33,023 bases of DNA from positions 1-33,023 of the forward strand of contig SLSF01000231.1 of assembly GCA_007130605.1 (NCBI GenBank). Direction: 5' to 3'. The translations under genes were made by a program, and so were the position numbers. The notes under the pieces are model-generated. The model did not search any database and was not told the DNA's origin. It saw only the letters and a program-made list of their open reading frames with translations. Positions within the stretch are counted from its first letter, which is position 1. Every line of letters starts with the position of its first letter. Below, piece after piece: positions 1-8,967 of this stretch. Source of the DNA: Gemmatimonadota bacterium. GTDB lineage: Bacteria; Gemmatimonadota; Gemmatimonadetes; Longimicrobiales; Gaopeijiaceae.

Positions 1-805
1 CGAGCCCCGAGGTGACGAGGGCGAGGAAGGCCGCCATGTGGTACCCGGGGATTCGGGCGTTCTCGTCGGTGAATCCGAAGATCCCCTGGACCTCGGAGGT
101 CCCCTCCATGAGGAGCCCGTAAGGCGCCAGGATGAACCGGACCCCGATGAGGGCCAGAAAGACCGAGAGGAGGATCCCCAGGTGTGCTCGGGGCAGGTCG
201 TTGACGGCGACCCGTCCTCCCCCCCAGCGGATGGAGCCCGTCGCGGTGTACCCGGCGATGACGGCGGCGGCCAGGAAGACGACGGCCACCATCCCGAAGG
301 TGACCATCCCCGAGAGGACCTCGTAGCGAAAGAGGTAGAAGCCCAGGTCTCGACCGAGGATGGGGTCGTCCACCCCCACCGATGGACCGTGGAGGAAGAG
401 CAGCGCCCGGAGGCCCGTCCCCGAGGGAACCGCCGCCAGGAACCAGAGCCCGATGAGGACCGAGGCGCCCAGGAGTCCCCAGCGCAGGTATCGGGTGGGG
501 ATCTGCTCCTGGATCACCAGGTCGCCAACCTTCCGCTGGAGACGGATCCCCGAGAAGGTCTTCGCCACGAACCGGAGGTTGTACCACGCCAGCAGACCGG
601 TGAGCAGACCGATCCCAATCCTCGTCCCCCACTCCCAGAGGGCGCGGGTCCAGTAGACCCTCGCGTGCCCCTCGGCGGAGAACCAGAGGTGGTCTACATA
701 GATCGAGGAGATCCATCGGAGGAGAAGGAGCAGGACCAGGCCACCCAGGAAGGTGACGAGGATCGTCTTTCCACTCCGGAACCACCGTGGAAGGAGATCA
801 GACAT
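1..805 (-). CDS. UPF0182 family large membrane protein, N-terminal part (cut by window edge)
   Basis: I translated the minus strand from the ATG at 805; the frame stays open to the window edge, giving 268 residues. Hydrophobic segments lie at about 13-31, 62-76, 106-126, 165-188 and 207-228. The motif DDPILGRDLGFYLF (146-159), the WFS...VYWTR segment near 41-54 and an RAHLGILLS segment before the last helix are what I know from the UPF0182 (COG1615) family, which are integral membrane proteins of roughly 900 residues with no established function. The start overlaps the phosphomutase stop by 8 bp (798-805), which suggests translational coupling. About two thirds of the protein should lie beyond the window. 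The family call is firm; the role is unknown. Confidence 0.85.
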   Translation of the reverse strand, partial: MSDLLPRWFRSGKTILVTFLGGLVLLLLLRWISSIYVDHLWFSAEGHARVYWTRALWEWGTRIGIGLLTGLLAWYNLRFVAKTFSGIRLQRKVGDLVIQEQIPTRYLRWGLLGASVLIGLWFLAAVPSGTGLRALLFLHGPSVGVDDPILGRDLGFYLFRYEVLSGMVTFGMVAVVFLAAAVIAGYTATGSIRWGGGRVAVNDLPRAHLGILLSVFLALIGVRFILAPYGLLMEGTSEVQGIFGFTDENARIPGYHMAAFLALVTSGL

Positions 806-2174
806 TCACATTGTGCTGGCGGAGCCAGCCCTCGACCTCGGTACGGATCTCGGCGAGGCGATCGGGGGAACGGGCTTCGAAACGTGCCACGATGACCGGC
901 TGGGTGTTGGACGACCGAAGGAGTGCCCAGCCATCGCCGAAGAGGATCCGCGCACCATCCACATCGATGACCTCGTGGTCCCTGGAGAAGTGTTCCACCG
1001 CGGCAGCCACCACCCGTACCTTCTCTTCCTCGGTGACCTCGATACGGAGTTCCGGGGTCGAGAAGTAGGCGGGAAAGGCCGCGGTCCATTCCGAGAGCGG
1101 ATGCTCGGCATCGGCAACGAGCTCCACCAGGCGAAGCGCGTTGTAGAGGGCGTCGTCGATGCCCAGGTAGCGGTCGGCGAAGCAGATGTGGCCGGAGAGT
1201 TCTCCGGCAATGGGTGCTCCGGTCTCCTTCATCTTCTCCTTGATGAGGGAGTGGCCGGTTTTCCACATGAGGGTCCGCCCCCCTGCCTTCTCGTAGACCT
1301 CGGGGAGGAGCTGGGAGCACTTCACATCGAAGATGAGGAGCTGGTCGGGCCCCTTCCGCTCCAGGAGGTCGAGCCCGAAGAGGAGGAGGAGGACATCTCC
1401 CCGGATGATCCGGCCCTTCTCGTCCACGGCCCCGAGGCGATCCGCGTCTCCGTCGAAGGCGATCCCCAGGTCCGCTTCGTGACTGCGCACCAGCTGGATG
1501 AGGTCTTCGAGGAATTCGTCCACCGTCGGGTCGGGATGGTGGTTCGGGAAGGTCCCGTCCGACTCGCAGTAGAGGGGGATCACCTCGGCCCCGATGGCCT
1601 CCAGGAGGCGGACGGCCACCACGGAGCCCGTGCCATTTCCGCAGTCCACCACCACCCGCACCGGGCGGGAGAGGGGGAGGTCGAAGCGGCCGGACAGGTC
1701 CTCGACGTAGTGGTCGAGGACCGGGTGCCCGATGCGTTCCCCCGCCCCCTTCACGAAATCGCCGGCGAGGATCCGCGCGCGGAGTTCCCGGACCCCTTCA
1801 CCATAGAGAGACCGCCCCAGGCGGGTCATCTTGATGCCATTCCACTCGGGGGGGTTGTGGGATCCGGTGAGCTGGATCGCCCCATCGGTCTCCAGGGTCG
1901 GTTCCGCCCACCAGGTGACCCCGGTGGGGACGATGCCCAGGTCGAGCACCTCCACACCGGTGGAGACCAGGCCGGAAATGAGTGCGTCGACGAGGCGTGG
2001 AGAGTGGGGGCGGTTGTCGTGACCCACCGCGACTCGGGGCGTTCGCCCCTCCACCGCCTCGGAGAGGATCGAGCCGTACGCCTTCCCCACCGCCTCGGCC
2101 ACGGGTTCCGTCAACTGGGTGTCGACGATCCCACGGATGTCATACTCTCGGAAGATCTCGTCCGGGATGTTCAT
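798..2174 (-). CDS. phosphomannomutase/phosphoglucomutase
   Basis: A 458-residue alpha-D-phosphohexomutase, the usual length for the AlgC/ManB type. It interconverts hexose 6-phosphate and hexose 1-phosphate in the cytoplasm, feeding nucleotide-sugar synthesis for envelope polysaccharides. All four signature sites are present: the phosphoserine loop TGSHNP (Ser105), the Mg loop DGDADR (241-246), the sugar-binding loop GELSGH (324-329) and the phosphate-binding loop RSSNTQP (420-426). The N-terminal REYDIRGI is also typical. The ATG at 2174 has GAGGGA upstream on the minus strand. It lies 54 bp after nuoN, with no obvious promoter between, so it probably reads from the nuo transcript, and it overlaps the UPF0182 gene. 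Whether mannose or glucose phosphate is preferred cannot be told from sequence. Confidence 0.95.
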   Translation of the reverse strand: MNIPDEIFREYDIRGIVDTQLTEPVAEAVGKAYGSILSEAVEGRTPRVAVGHDNRPHSPRLVDALISGLVSTGVEVLDLGIVPTGVTWWAEPTLETDGAIQLTGSHNPPEWNGIKMTRLGRSLYGEGVRELRARILAGDFVKGAGERIGHPVLDHYVEDLSGRFDLPLSRPVRVVVDCGNGTGSVVAVRLLEAIGAEVIPLYCESDGTFPNHHPDPTVDEFLEDLIQLVRSHEADLGIAFDGDADRLGAVDEKGRIIRGDVLLLLFGLDLLERKGPDQLLIFDVKCSQLLPEVYEKAGGRTLMWKTGHSLIKEKMKETGAPIAGELSGHICFADRYLGIDDALYNALRLVELVADAEHPLSEWTAAFPAYFSTPELRIEVTEEEKVRVVAAAVEHFSRDHEVIDVDGARILFGDGWALLRSSNTQPVIVARFEARSPDRLAEIRTEVEGWLRQHNVNV

Positions 2175-2228
2175 GCCGTCGGGTCCCTCGAATGTTTGGG
2201 GTAGGGTCCGGTCCGGGCCTCGGGCCGG

Positions 2229-3746
2229 TCAGGGCCTCAGGCCGAGCAGGGCCTCCCCAACCACACCCCCGAGACCACTGGCCGCCAGGCGCGCGCCCTC
2301 CATGAGTCCGCCGGGGAAGATCCCGAGGTAGAGGATGACTCCGGCCGATGCCACGAGTCCCATCCGGATGGAGAGCGGGGCCCAGACCGGGCCGGAGGAG
2401 CTTCCGGCGGGCTCCGGACGCATCCACATGTACCACGCCACCTTCAGATAATAGTAGTACGATACCACCGTCACCACCGCCAGGATGATGGCGAGGGTCC
2501 AGAGACTGCTCTCGACCGCCCCCTGCAGGAGGTAGATCTTGGCCATGAAGCCACCGGTTCCCGGAAAGCCGGCGAGGGAGAGGAGGAAGATGGTGAGGAT
2601 CGTTCCCAGGAGGGGTTCCTTCCAGCCGAATCCCCCGTAGTCCTCGATCTGAAGGCGCTTCTCCGAGTGGTTCGATACGATCATGACGACGCCGAGGGCG
2701 CCCACATTCATGACGGTGTAGACCAGGAGGTAGAAGAGGAGTCCCGCCATCGCCGTCTCGTTGGCGGCCACCAGGGCCACCAGGAGGTAGCCTCCATGGG
2801 CCACCGAGGAGTAGGCGAGCATCCGCTTCACATTGGTCTGGCTCAGCGCGATGAGGTTCGGGATGATCATGGTCAGCGCCGCCAGCCACCAGATCACCGG
2901 ATACCAGGTCTCGTAGAGCGCCGGGAAGGCCTCCATGAAGACCCGCACGAAGGCGATGAAGGAGGCGGCCTTCACCGCGGCGGCCATGAAGGCGGTGGCC
3001 GGCGTGGGCGCGCCCTCGTAGACATCGGGGGTCCACATGTGGAAGGGCACTGCCGCCACCTTGAAGGCGAACCCGATCCCCAGGAGTCCCATCCCCGCCA
3101 GGAGGAGGGGGGAGAAGGCGGCGCCTTCCTGGATCACTGCGGCGATCTCCGGAAGACTCACACTCCCGGTGGCGCCCCAGACCAGGGCGATCCCGTAGAG
3201 GAGGAAGGCGGAGGAGAAGGCCCCCAGGAGGAAGTACTTGAGTCCCGCCTCGGCCGACCGCCGGTCCCGGCGATTGAACGCCGTCAGGACGTAGGCCCCG
3301 ATGGACATGGTCTCGATGGCAAGGAAGAGGAGGATCAGGTTGCGGGTCCCCCCCATGAACATCATCCCCACCGTCGCCAGGAGGAGGAGGCTGTAGAACT
3401 CGCCCACCTGGAGGCGCTGCCGACCCAGGTAGGGCATGCTCATGAGGATCGTGAGCCCGGCACCGGCCAGGAAGAGCCAGTTGGAGAAGAGGCGGAAACC
3501 ATCCATGGCGATCATGGGTGAGTCCGCCACCGTTCCCACGCCGTAGAGCCAGCCATTGGCGAGTCCCGCGGCCAGGATCCCGGCGAGGGAGAGCCATCCG
3601 AGGGTGTTGGCCTCTTCCGGGGGAAACTCGCCCGGGCGGTTCCGGAAGACCCCGACGATGAGGACCACCATCGCCGATGCGCTGAGGATGATCTCCGGCA
3701 GGAGGGCCCAGAGGTAGTCCGCGTTCGAAGTGAAGTCGAGTTCCAT
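2229..3746 (-). CDS. nuoN: NADH-quinone oxidoreductase subunit N
   Basis: A 505-residue antiporter-like membrane subunit of complex I, with about 14 predicted helices, one of three proton-channel subunits (L, M, N). The conserved glutamate in FLAIETMSIGAY (Glu145) and the lysine in FAFKVAAVPFHMWTPD (Lys229) match the charged residues that line the half-channels, and Lys259 fits the second conserved lysine. The ATG at 3746 sits 5 bp after the nuoM stop; an in-frame GTG further upstream would run into nuoM and lacks the family's N-terminus. It is the last nuo gene. The protein ends with a short Gly/Leu-rich tail. Confidence 0.96.
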   Translation of the reverse strand: MELDFTSNADYLWALLPEIILSASAMVVLIVGVFRNRPGEFPPEEANTLGWLSLAGILAAGLANGWLYGVGTVADSPMIAMDGFRLFSNWLFLAGAGLTILMSMPYLGRQRLQVGEFYSLLLLATVGMMFMGGTRNLILLFLAIETMSIGAYVLTAFNRRDRRSAEAGLKYFLLGAFSSAFLLYGIALVWGATGSVSLPEIAAVIQEGAAFSPLLLAGMGLLGIGFAFKVAAVPFHMWTPDVYEGAPTPATAFMAAAVKAASFIAFVRVFMEAFPALYETWYPVIWWLAALTMIIPNLIALSQTNVKRMLAYSSVAHGGYLLVALVAANETAMAGLLFYLLVYTVMNVGALGVVMIVSNHSEKRLQIEDYGGFGWKEPLLGTILTIFLLSLAGFPGTGGFMAKIYLLQGAVESSLWTLAIILAVVTVVSYYYYLKVAWYMWMRPEPAGSSSGPVWAPLSIRMGLVASAGVILYLGIFPGGLMEGARLAASGLGGVVGEALLGLRP

Positions 3747-3751
3747 TCTCG

Positions 3752-5449
3752 TCAGTCCTGATCCCCGATGGCCACCCGGATCCACTCGCGCTGGGCAGCG
3801 GAGCCGTGGATGAGTTCAGCAGTCGCTTCGATCCGATCCATCGCACTGGTGCCGAGTTCGGCGGTGGTGGGCACCGCCGGCGGCGGAGCCTCGCGCACTC
3901 CGGCGGGTCCCTTCGCTTCCTCCATGAGCGCCCCACCGGCGGCGCCCTCGTCGACCCACTCGATGATGGCCTGCACGCCGGGCTCCATCCGATCGAGGAT
4001 CGGCCCGGGGAAGACCCCGATGAGGAGCATGAGGCCCACGAGGGGAGAGAGCACCGCGATCTCTCTTCCCGAGAGGTCCTTCATCGCCCGGTTCTCCTCC
4101 CGGTCCAGTGGGTTGAAGAGGATCTTCTGGACCATGGGGAGCATGTAGTACGCGGCGAAGATCACCCCGGTGGCCGCCAGGAAGGCGAGGACCGGGTAGC
4201 GCTCGAAGGTCCCCAGGAGGGCCAGGAACTCGCCGACGAAGCCACTGGTTCCCGGCACGCCGATGGAGGCCATGGCGGTGATGACCAGAGCGGTGGCCAG
4301 GAGTGGGGCCACCTTGGCGATCCCGCCGAACTCCTCGATCTCGCGGGTGTGTCGGCGCTCGTAGAGCATGCCCAGGATGAGGAAGAGCGCCCCGGTGGAG
4401 ATCCCGTGGGAGATCATCACGATGAGGCCTCCCTGGAGGCCATTGGTGGTGAGGGCGAAGATCCCGATGAGCACGAAGCCCATGTGGGCCACCGAAGTAT
4501 AGGCCACCAGCTTCTTGGCGTCGGGCTGCACCGCGGCAACCCAGGCGGCATAGATGATCCCGATGACCCCCAGGGTGAGCATGATCATCACCACCGTGGG
4601 GTGGGCCGATGCCTCCGGGAAGAGGGGGAGGACGAAGCGGAGGAAGCCGTAGGCGCCGAGCTTCAGGAGGACGGCGGCCAGCACCACCGATCCCGGGGTC
4701 GGTGCCTCCACGTGGGCGTCGGGAAGCCAGGTGTGGAAGGGGAAGAGGGGCACCTTGATGGCGAAGGCGAGCCCGAAGGCCACAAAGAGCCAGAGCTGTT
4801 CCGTCAGGGTCAGCGGGGTCCCGAGGAGGTCGAAGAAGTGGAAGGACGGGTACCCCAGGTTGAGCTGTGCCTGCCAGTAGAGATAGAGGATCCCCACCAG
4901 CATGAGGAGGGATCCCAGCGCCGTGTAGAGGAAGAACTTCACCGCGGCGTAGATCCTGCGCTCTCCGCCCCAGATCCCGACGATGAAGTACATGGGGACC
5001 AGGGTCAGCTCGAAGAAGACGTAGAAGAGGAAGAGGTCCATGGTGGCAAAGACCCCGACGATCCCCGTCTGCAGGAGGAGCATGAGGGCGTAGAAGGCTC
5101 GCTGCCGCTCCTTCACGTACTTGAACGCCCCAAGGATGGCGATGGGCATGGTGAAGGTGGTGAGCAGGATCATGAAGAGGCTGATCCCGTCGATCCCCAG
5201 GGCGTACGAGATCCCGAAGGCCCCGATCCACTCGGTGGAACTCATGTGCTGGAAGAGTGGCCCGGCCGGGTCGAAGGACCACCAGAGCCCCAGGCTCAGA
5301 ACGAAGAGACCGGTCGTCCACCCGAAGGCGATCTCCTTCGCCCGCTCCTCCGGGGCAAGGAGTACGGCCCCGATCCCCACCAGGGGGAGCCAGATCAGGG
5401 CATGGAGGATCCACTCTCCGAAGCCCACCGCATCGAGAAATCCCGTCAT
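3752..5449 (-). CDS. nuoM: NADH-quinone oxidoreductase subunit M
   Basis: A 565-residue antiporter-like complex I subunit of the inner membrane. Conserved channel residues are visible: Glu147 in FFELTLVPMYF, Lys232 in AFAIKVPLFPFHTWLPDAH and Lys263 in VLLKLGAYGFLRF. After the last helix (about residue 480) there is a soluble Pro/Ala/Glu-rich tail of roughly 75 residues that E. coli NuoM lacks; its function is unknown. It lies 10 bp after the nuoL stop and 5 bp before nuoN, so it is a middle gene of the operon. Identity is firm. Confidence 0.97.
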   Translation of the reverse strand: MTGFLDAVGFGEWILHALIWLPLVGIGAVLLAPEERAKEIAFGWTTGLFVLSLGLWWSFDPAGPLFQHMSSTEWIGAFGISYALGIDGISLFMILLTTFTMPIAILGAFKYVKERQRAFYALMLLLQTGIVGVFATMDLFLFYVFFELTLVPMYFIVGIWGGERRIYAAVKFFLYTALGSLLMLVGILYLYWQAQLNLGYPSFHFFDLLGTPLTLTEQLWLFVAFGLAFAIKVPLFPFHTWLPDAHVEAPTPGSVVLAAVLLKLGAYGFLRFVLPLFPEASAHPTVVMIMLTLGVIGIIYAAWVAAVQPDAKKLVAYTSVAHMGFVLIGIFALTTNGLQGGLIVMISHGISTGALFLILGMLYERRHTREIEEFGGIAKVAPLLATALVITAMASIGVPGTSGFVGEFLALLGTFERYPVLAFLAATGVIFAAYYMLPMVQKILFNPLDREENRAMKDLSGREIAVLSPLVGLMLLIGVFPGPILDRMEPGVQAIIEWVDEGAAGGALMEEAKGPAGVREAPPPAVPTTAELGTSAMDRIEATAELIHGSAAQREWIRVAIGDQD

Positions 5450-5459
5450 TCTGTCGGCC

Positions 5460-7610
5460 TCAGAAGATGAAGGCCCCGAGCACCACGAGGGCGCTCAGCG
5501 CGATGATGAAGGCGTAGGTGTTGATCTGCCCGGTCTGGAAGAGGGAGCCGAACCAGCCGACTCCCTTCGATACGGCCCCAACCGCATTCACGGTGCCATC
5601 GATGACCACCCGGTCGATCACCCGCCAGCAGAAGCGGGAGGTGGCGAGGATGGGCCGGACGATGATGCGATCGTAGAACTCGTCCACGTACCACTTGTTG
5701 TACAGGACCTTTCCAATCCCGCTCTCCGGTTCACCGTCGATGTGCGCCGGCTGCACTTCCCGGGCGAGGAAGTGGCGGGCGGTGAGGATCACCACCACGA
5801 GAGCCATGGTGGTGGCAATGGCCCCCCACACCACATGGCCTCCTCCCACCGGCGAGACGTCGGCGTAGGCCCCCAGCTCCGCCATCCGGATGGCATCGGC
5901 TCCGGCAGTCACGGGGGCAAGCCACGAATCGAGCCACGCCGACATGGGCAGGAGCCCGAAGCCGCCGAAGAAGGATTCGCGGACGGAGCCCGGGACATTG
6001 ATCCATCCACCGAAGACCGAGAGCACCGCCAGCACCCCCAGGGGGATCGTCATGTTGAGGGGCGCCTCGTGAAGGTGCTTCGCTTCGTCCTCACCAGTGC
6101 GGTTCGGGCCATGGAAGGTCATCACCATCATCCGGGTCATGTAGAAGGCGGTGAGGACCGCGGCGGCCAGGGCCATCCCCCAGAGGACGACGTAGAGGCC
6201 CGAGAAGGCCCCGGCAGTCCCCACGTACCAGATGATCTCGTCTTTCGAGAAGAAACCGGCGAAGGGCCAGATCCCGGCGATGGCCAGGGTGGCGATCCAC
6301 ATGGTGATCCAGGTGGCGGGCATGAAACGCTTGAGCCCCCCCATATTCCGCATGTCCTGTGCGTCCCAGTCCTTGTGCGTGCTGTGGAGGGCGTGGTGCA
6401 TGGAGTGGATCACCGCTCCGGCGCCCAGAAAGAGGAGGGCCTTGAAGAAGGCGTGGGTCATGAGGTGGAAGACCCCCGCCGCGTATGCACCCACCCCGAC
6501 CCCCATGAACATGAAGCCCAGCTGCGAGACGGTGGAGTACGCCAGCACCTTCTTGATGTCGTATTGCTTCAGTGCGATGGTGGCCGCGAAGAGCGCGGTG
6601 AGGGCACCGATGGTGGCCACGGCCGCGGCCGATGCCGGCGCCATGGCGAAGAGCACCGAGCTCCGGGCCACCAGGTAGACTCCCGCCGTCACCATGGTGG
6701 CGGCGTGGATCAGGGCGGAGACCGGGGTCGGTCCCGCCATGGCGTCGGGGAGCCAGACATAGAGGGGAATCTGCGCGCTCTTCCCCACGGCTCCCAGGAG
6801 GAGGAAGAGAGTCACCGCCGTCACCGCCGCACCACCATAGACGAAGAGCTCGGGCGCCTGCTGGAAGATGGCGCCGTAGTCCAGCGTGCCGAAGGTGGCG
6901 AAGAGGATGAACATCGCCATGAGAAGACCGAAGTCTCCCACCCGGTTCACGATGAAGGCCTTCTTGCCGGCGTCGGCCTTCTCCCGGTCCTGGAACCAGA
7001 ACCCGATGAGGAGATAGGAGCAGAGCCCCACTCCCTCCCACCCCACGAACATCACGGGGAAGTTCGCCCCCATGACGAGGACGAGCATGAAGAAGACGAA
7101 GAGGTTCAGGTAGGCGAAGTACCGGGGGTAGCCCGGGTCCTCCTTCATGTAGCCCACACTGAACATGTGGATCAGGAAGCCCACCCCGGTGATGACCATC
7201 ATCATGATCATGGAGAGCTGGTCGAGCTGGATCGCCGCATCGACCGAGAGGGTCCCGGTGGGCATCCAGCTCCAGTAGCTCCGGATCACCGGCTCGGTGA
7301 GTTCGACCCCGAGCATCCGGAAGAAGTTGATGGCCACCAGGATGAAGGCGCCCAGAAGGACCCCGGGCCCGATCCAGGTCGGGAGGGTGTGGGTGAAGGG
7401 CTTCTTCCCGTCGGGGCCCGCGATCGCCGCGCCATCCCCACCCCCCCGGATCCGGTCCGCCGCACGGGATCCGGCCATGAGCGCCAGCACCCCGTTGGCG
7501 GCAAAGCCGAGCAGGGGGAGAAGCAGGATCAGCCCCGGAAGGAGTGGATCATAGCCACCCGATGCCCCTCCCTGTGCCACTCCTTCCGCAATGAATCCCA
7601 GAGAGATCAT
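5460..7610 (-). CDS. nuoL: NADH-quinone oxidoreductase subunit L
   Basis: A 716-residue distal proton-pumping subunit of complex I, longer than the 613 residues of E. coli NuoL. The conserved glutamate lies in the VGWEGVGLCSYLLIGFW segment (Glu192), and KSAQIPLYVWLPDAMAGPTPVSALIHAATM is the classic broken-helix region. The C-terminal part carries the long lateral helix and a final anchoring helix ending in AFIIALSALVVLGAFIF. An insertion of about 25 polar, Gly-rich residues (48-75) separates the first two helices. The ATG at 7610 follows the nuoK stop by 4 bp. Confidence 0.97.
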   Translation of the reverse strand: MISLGFIAEGVAQGGASGGYDPLLPGLILLLPLLGFAANGVLALMAGSRAADRIRGGGDGAAIAGPDGKKPFTHTLPTWIGPGVLLGAFILVAINFFRMLGVELTEPVIRSYWSWMPTGTLSVDAAIQLDQLSMIMMMVITGVGFLIHMFSVGYMKEDPGYPRYFAYLNLFVFFMLVLVMGANFPVMFVGWEGVGLCSYLLIGFWFQDREKADAGKKAFIVNRVGDFGLLMAMFILFATFGTLDYGAIFQQAPELFVYGGAAVTAVTLFLLLGAVGKSAQIPLYVWLPDAMAGPTPVSALIHAATMVTAGVYLVARSSVLFAMAPASAAAVATIGALTALFAATIALKQYDIKKVLAYSTVSQLGFMFMGVGVGAYAAGVFHLMTHAFFKALLFLGAGAVIHSMHHALHSTHKDWDAQDMRNMGGLKRFMPATWITMWIATLAIAGIWPFAGFFSKDEIIWYVGTAGAFSGLYVVLWGMALAAAVLTAFYMTRMMVMTFHGPNRTGEDEAKHLHEAPLNMTIPLGVLAVLSVFGGWINVPGSVRESFFGGFGLLPMSAWLDSWLAPVTAGADAIRMAELGAYADVSPVGGGHVVWGAIATTMALVVVILTARHFLAREVQPAHIDGEPESGIGKVLYNKWYVDEFYDRIIVRPILATSRFCWRVIDRVVIDGTVNAVGAVSKGVGWFGSLFQTGQINTYAFIIALSALVVLGAFIF

Positions 7611-7614
7611 GCCC

Positions 7615-7908
7615 TCACCACTTGAGGAGGTTGAAGTTGTTCACATTCACCGTCTCGTAGTGCCGGAAGATCGCGATGATGATGGCGAGCCCCACGGCGG
7701 CCTCGGCGGCCGCGACGGTCATGACGAAGAAGACGTAGATCTGACCCTCGATGCCCATGAAGCGTGAGAGGGCGACGAAGGAGAGATTCACCGCATTGAG
7801 CATGAGCTCGACGCAGAGAAAGATGATGATCGCATTCCGACGCACGAGCACACCGAGCATGCCCACGACGAAGAGGATCGCACTGAGTATGAGCGCTTCC
7901 ACAAGCAT
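7615..7908 (-). CDS. nuoK: NADH-quinone oxidoreductase subunit K
   Basis: A 97-residue, three-helix membrane subunit (MrpC-like) of complex I, of the usual length. The two membrane-embedded glutamates needed for coupling in other species are present as Glu34 ([12 protein letters not shown]) and Glu69 ([12 protein letters not shown]). It sits 5 bp after nuoJ and 4 bp before nuoL. Confidence 0.97.
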   Translation of the reverse strand: MLVEALILSAILFVVGMLGVLVRRNAIIIFLCVELMLNAVNLSFVALSRFMGIEGQIYVFFVMTVAAAEAAVGLAIIIAIFRHYETVNVNNFNLLKW

Positions 7909-7913
7909 CGACG

Positions 7914-8438
7914 TCAGACCCTCCGCTTGGCGATGGCGATGGCTCCCACGAGAGCCACCAGGAGGAGAATTCCAGTGAGTTCGAAGACGATCACATAGTC
8001 GGTGAAGAGGGGCCGGGCGATGGCCCCGATGATGCCCTGTTCAGCCAGGAGGGCGTCCATCCCCTCCGGACCGGGGAAGGCCGCAAGCATGGGGCTCGTC
8101 TCGGCGCCTCCGAACTGCCGGACGAGGATCCCCGCAATGAGACCCGTGGTGGCGAAGGCCAGCACCATGCCCACCCCGACCTGGATGTCGCGTCGGTAGT
8201 CGTGCCCCAGGTTCAGGAGCATGATCACGAAGAGGAAGAGCACCATGATGGCCCCGGCGTAGACGATGATCTGGATCGCCGCCAGGAAGTGCGCTTCGAA
8301 GAGGACGAAGATTCCGGCCAGGCTCGCCAGGGTCGCCACCATGAAGAGGAGGCTCCCCACCGGATTCTTCTGCAGCACGACGCCGAAGGCGCTGCCTACC
8401 GCCACCGCTGCGAAGATGTAGAAGAGGATCTCGATCAT
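7914..8438 (-). CDS. nuoJ: NADH-quinone oxidoreductase subunit J
   Basis: A 174-residue, five-helix membrane subunit of complex I. The family signature covers residues 49-76, with [20 protein letters not shown] at its core; this is the pi-bulge helix (TM3) known to move during coupling. The ATG at 8438 is 12 bp after the nuoI stop, and the stop lies 5 bp before nuoK. Confidence 0.96.
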   Translation of the reverse strand: MIEILFYIFAAVAVGSAFGVVLQKNPVGSLLFMVATLASLAGIFVLFEAHFLAAIQIIVYAGAIMVLFLFVIMLLNLGHDYRRDIQVGVGMVLAFATTGLIAGILVRQFGGAETSPMLAAFPGPEGMDALLAEQGIIGAIARPLFTDYVIVFELTGILLLVALVGAIAIAKRRV

Positions 8439-8450
8439 TGAGGTCGTTCC

Positions 8451-8951
8451 TTACTCCGAGCGGGGGTCGGAAGGATCCCAGAGGAGAGTCGACTCGTGGT
8501 CCTGCTCCATGAGGCGATCCAGGTCGTAGACGAAGCGCTCCCGGGTATACTCGGCGTTCTCGAAGTGCTGTCCCACATGGATTGCCTCCACCGGGCACAC
8601 TTCCTGGCACATACCACAGAAGATGCACCGGAACTCGTCGATCTCGTAGACGATGGGGTAACGATTCCCCTGGTCGTCCTCGCCTCCGACGAGGCGGATG
8701 CAGTTGGCCGGACAGACGGTGGGACAGAGCCCACACGCCACGCACTTGGGGCGACCGTCGGCATGGACTTCCATGACATGGGTTCCACGCCACCGCGGAG
8801 AGAGCTCCACCGGCTCCTCCGGATACTGGTGGGTGGCCTTGTCGGGGTTGATCATGTGCTTGAAGGTCAGCCCCATGCCCTTGATCGCCGACCTCAGGTA
8901 GGAGGTGGTTCCGGCCGCGGGGCGGCGCATCACTTTTACCGTGGCTGCCAT
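8451..8951 (-). CDS. nuoI: NADH-quinone oxidoreductase subunit I (two 4Fe-4S clusters)
   Basis: A 166-residue ferredoxin-like subunit of the hydrophilic arm, carrying clusters N6a and N6b that pass electrons towards NuoB. Two 4Fe-4S motifs are visible: CVACGLCPTVCP (Cys70, 73, 76, 80) and CIFCGMCQEVCP (Cys109, 112, 115, 119). The ATG at 8951 gives the family's N-terminus and lies 16 bp after nuoH; longer in-frame starts run into nuoH. The acidic C-terminal tail of about 40 residues is common in this family. Confidence 0.97.
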   Translation of the reverse strand: MAATVKVMRRPAAGTTSYLRSAIKGMGLTFKHMINPDKATHQYPEEPVELSPRWRGTHVMEVHADGRPKCVACGLCPTVCPANCIRLVGGEDDQGNRYPIVYEIDEFRCIFCGMCQEVCPVEAIHVGQHFENAEYTRERFVYDLDRLMEQDHESTLLWDPSDPRSE

Positions 8952-8967
8952 CAGTCTGTCCTTTTCG

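Noticed and set aside
753-2204. A 483-codon plus-strand frame opposite the phosphomutase
   Set aside because: The minus strand carries all four phosphohexomutase motifs; the plus-strand product has no family character.
5121-7625. An 834-codon open frame on the plus strand opposite nuoL
   Set aside because: Same antisense effect. Its product is repetitive in His, Gly, Asp and Glu, and NuoL on the minus strand is complete.
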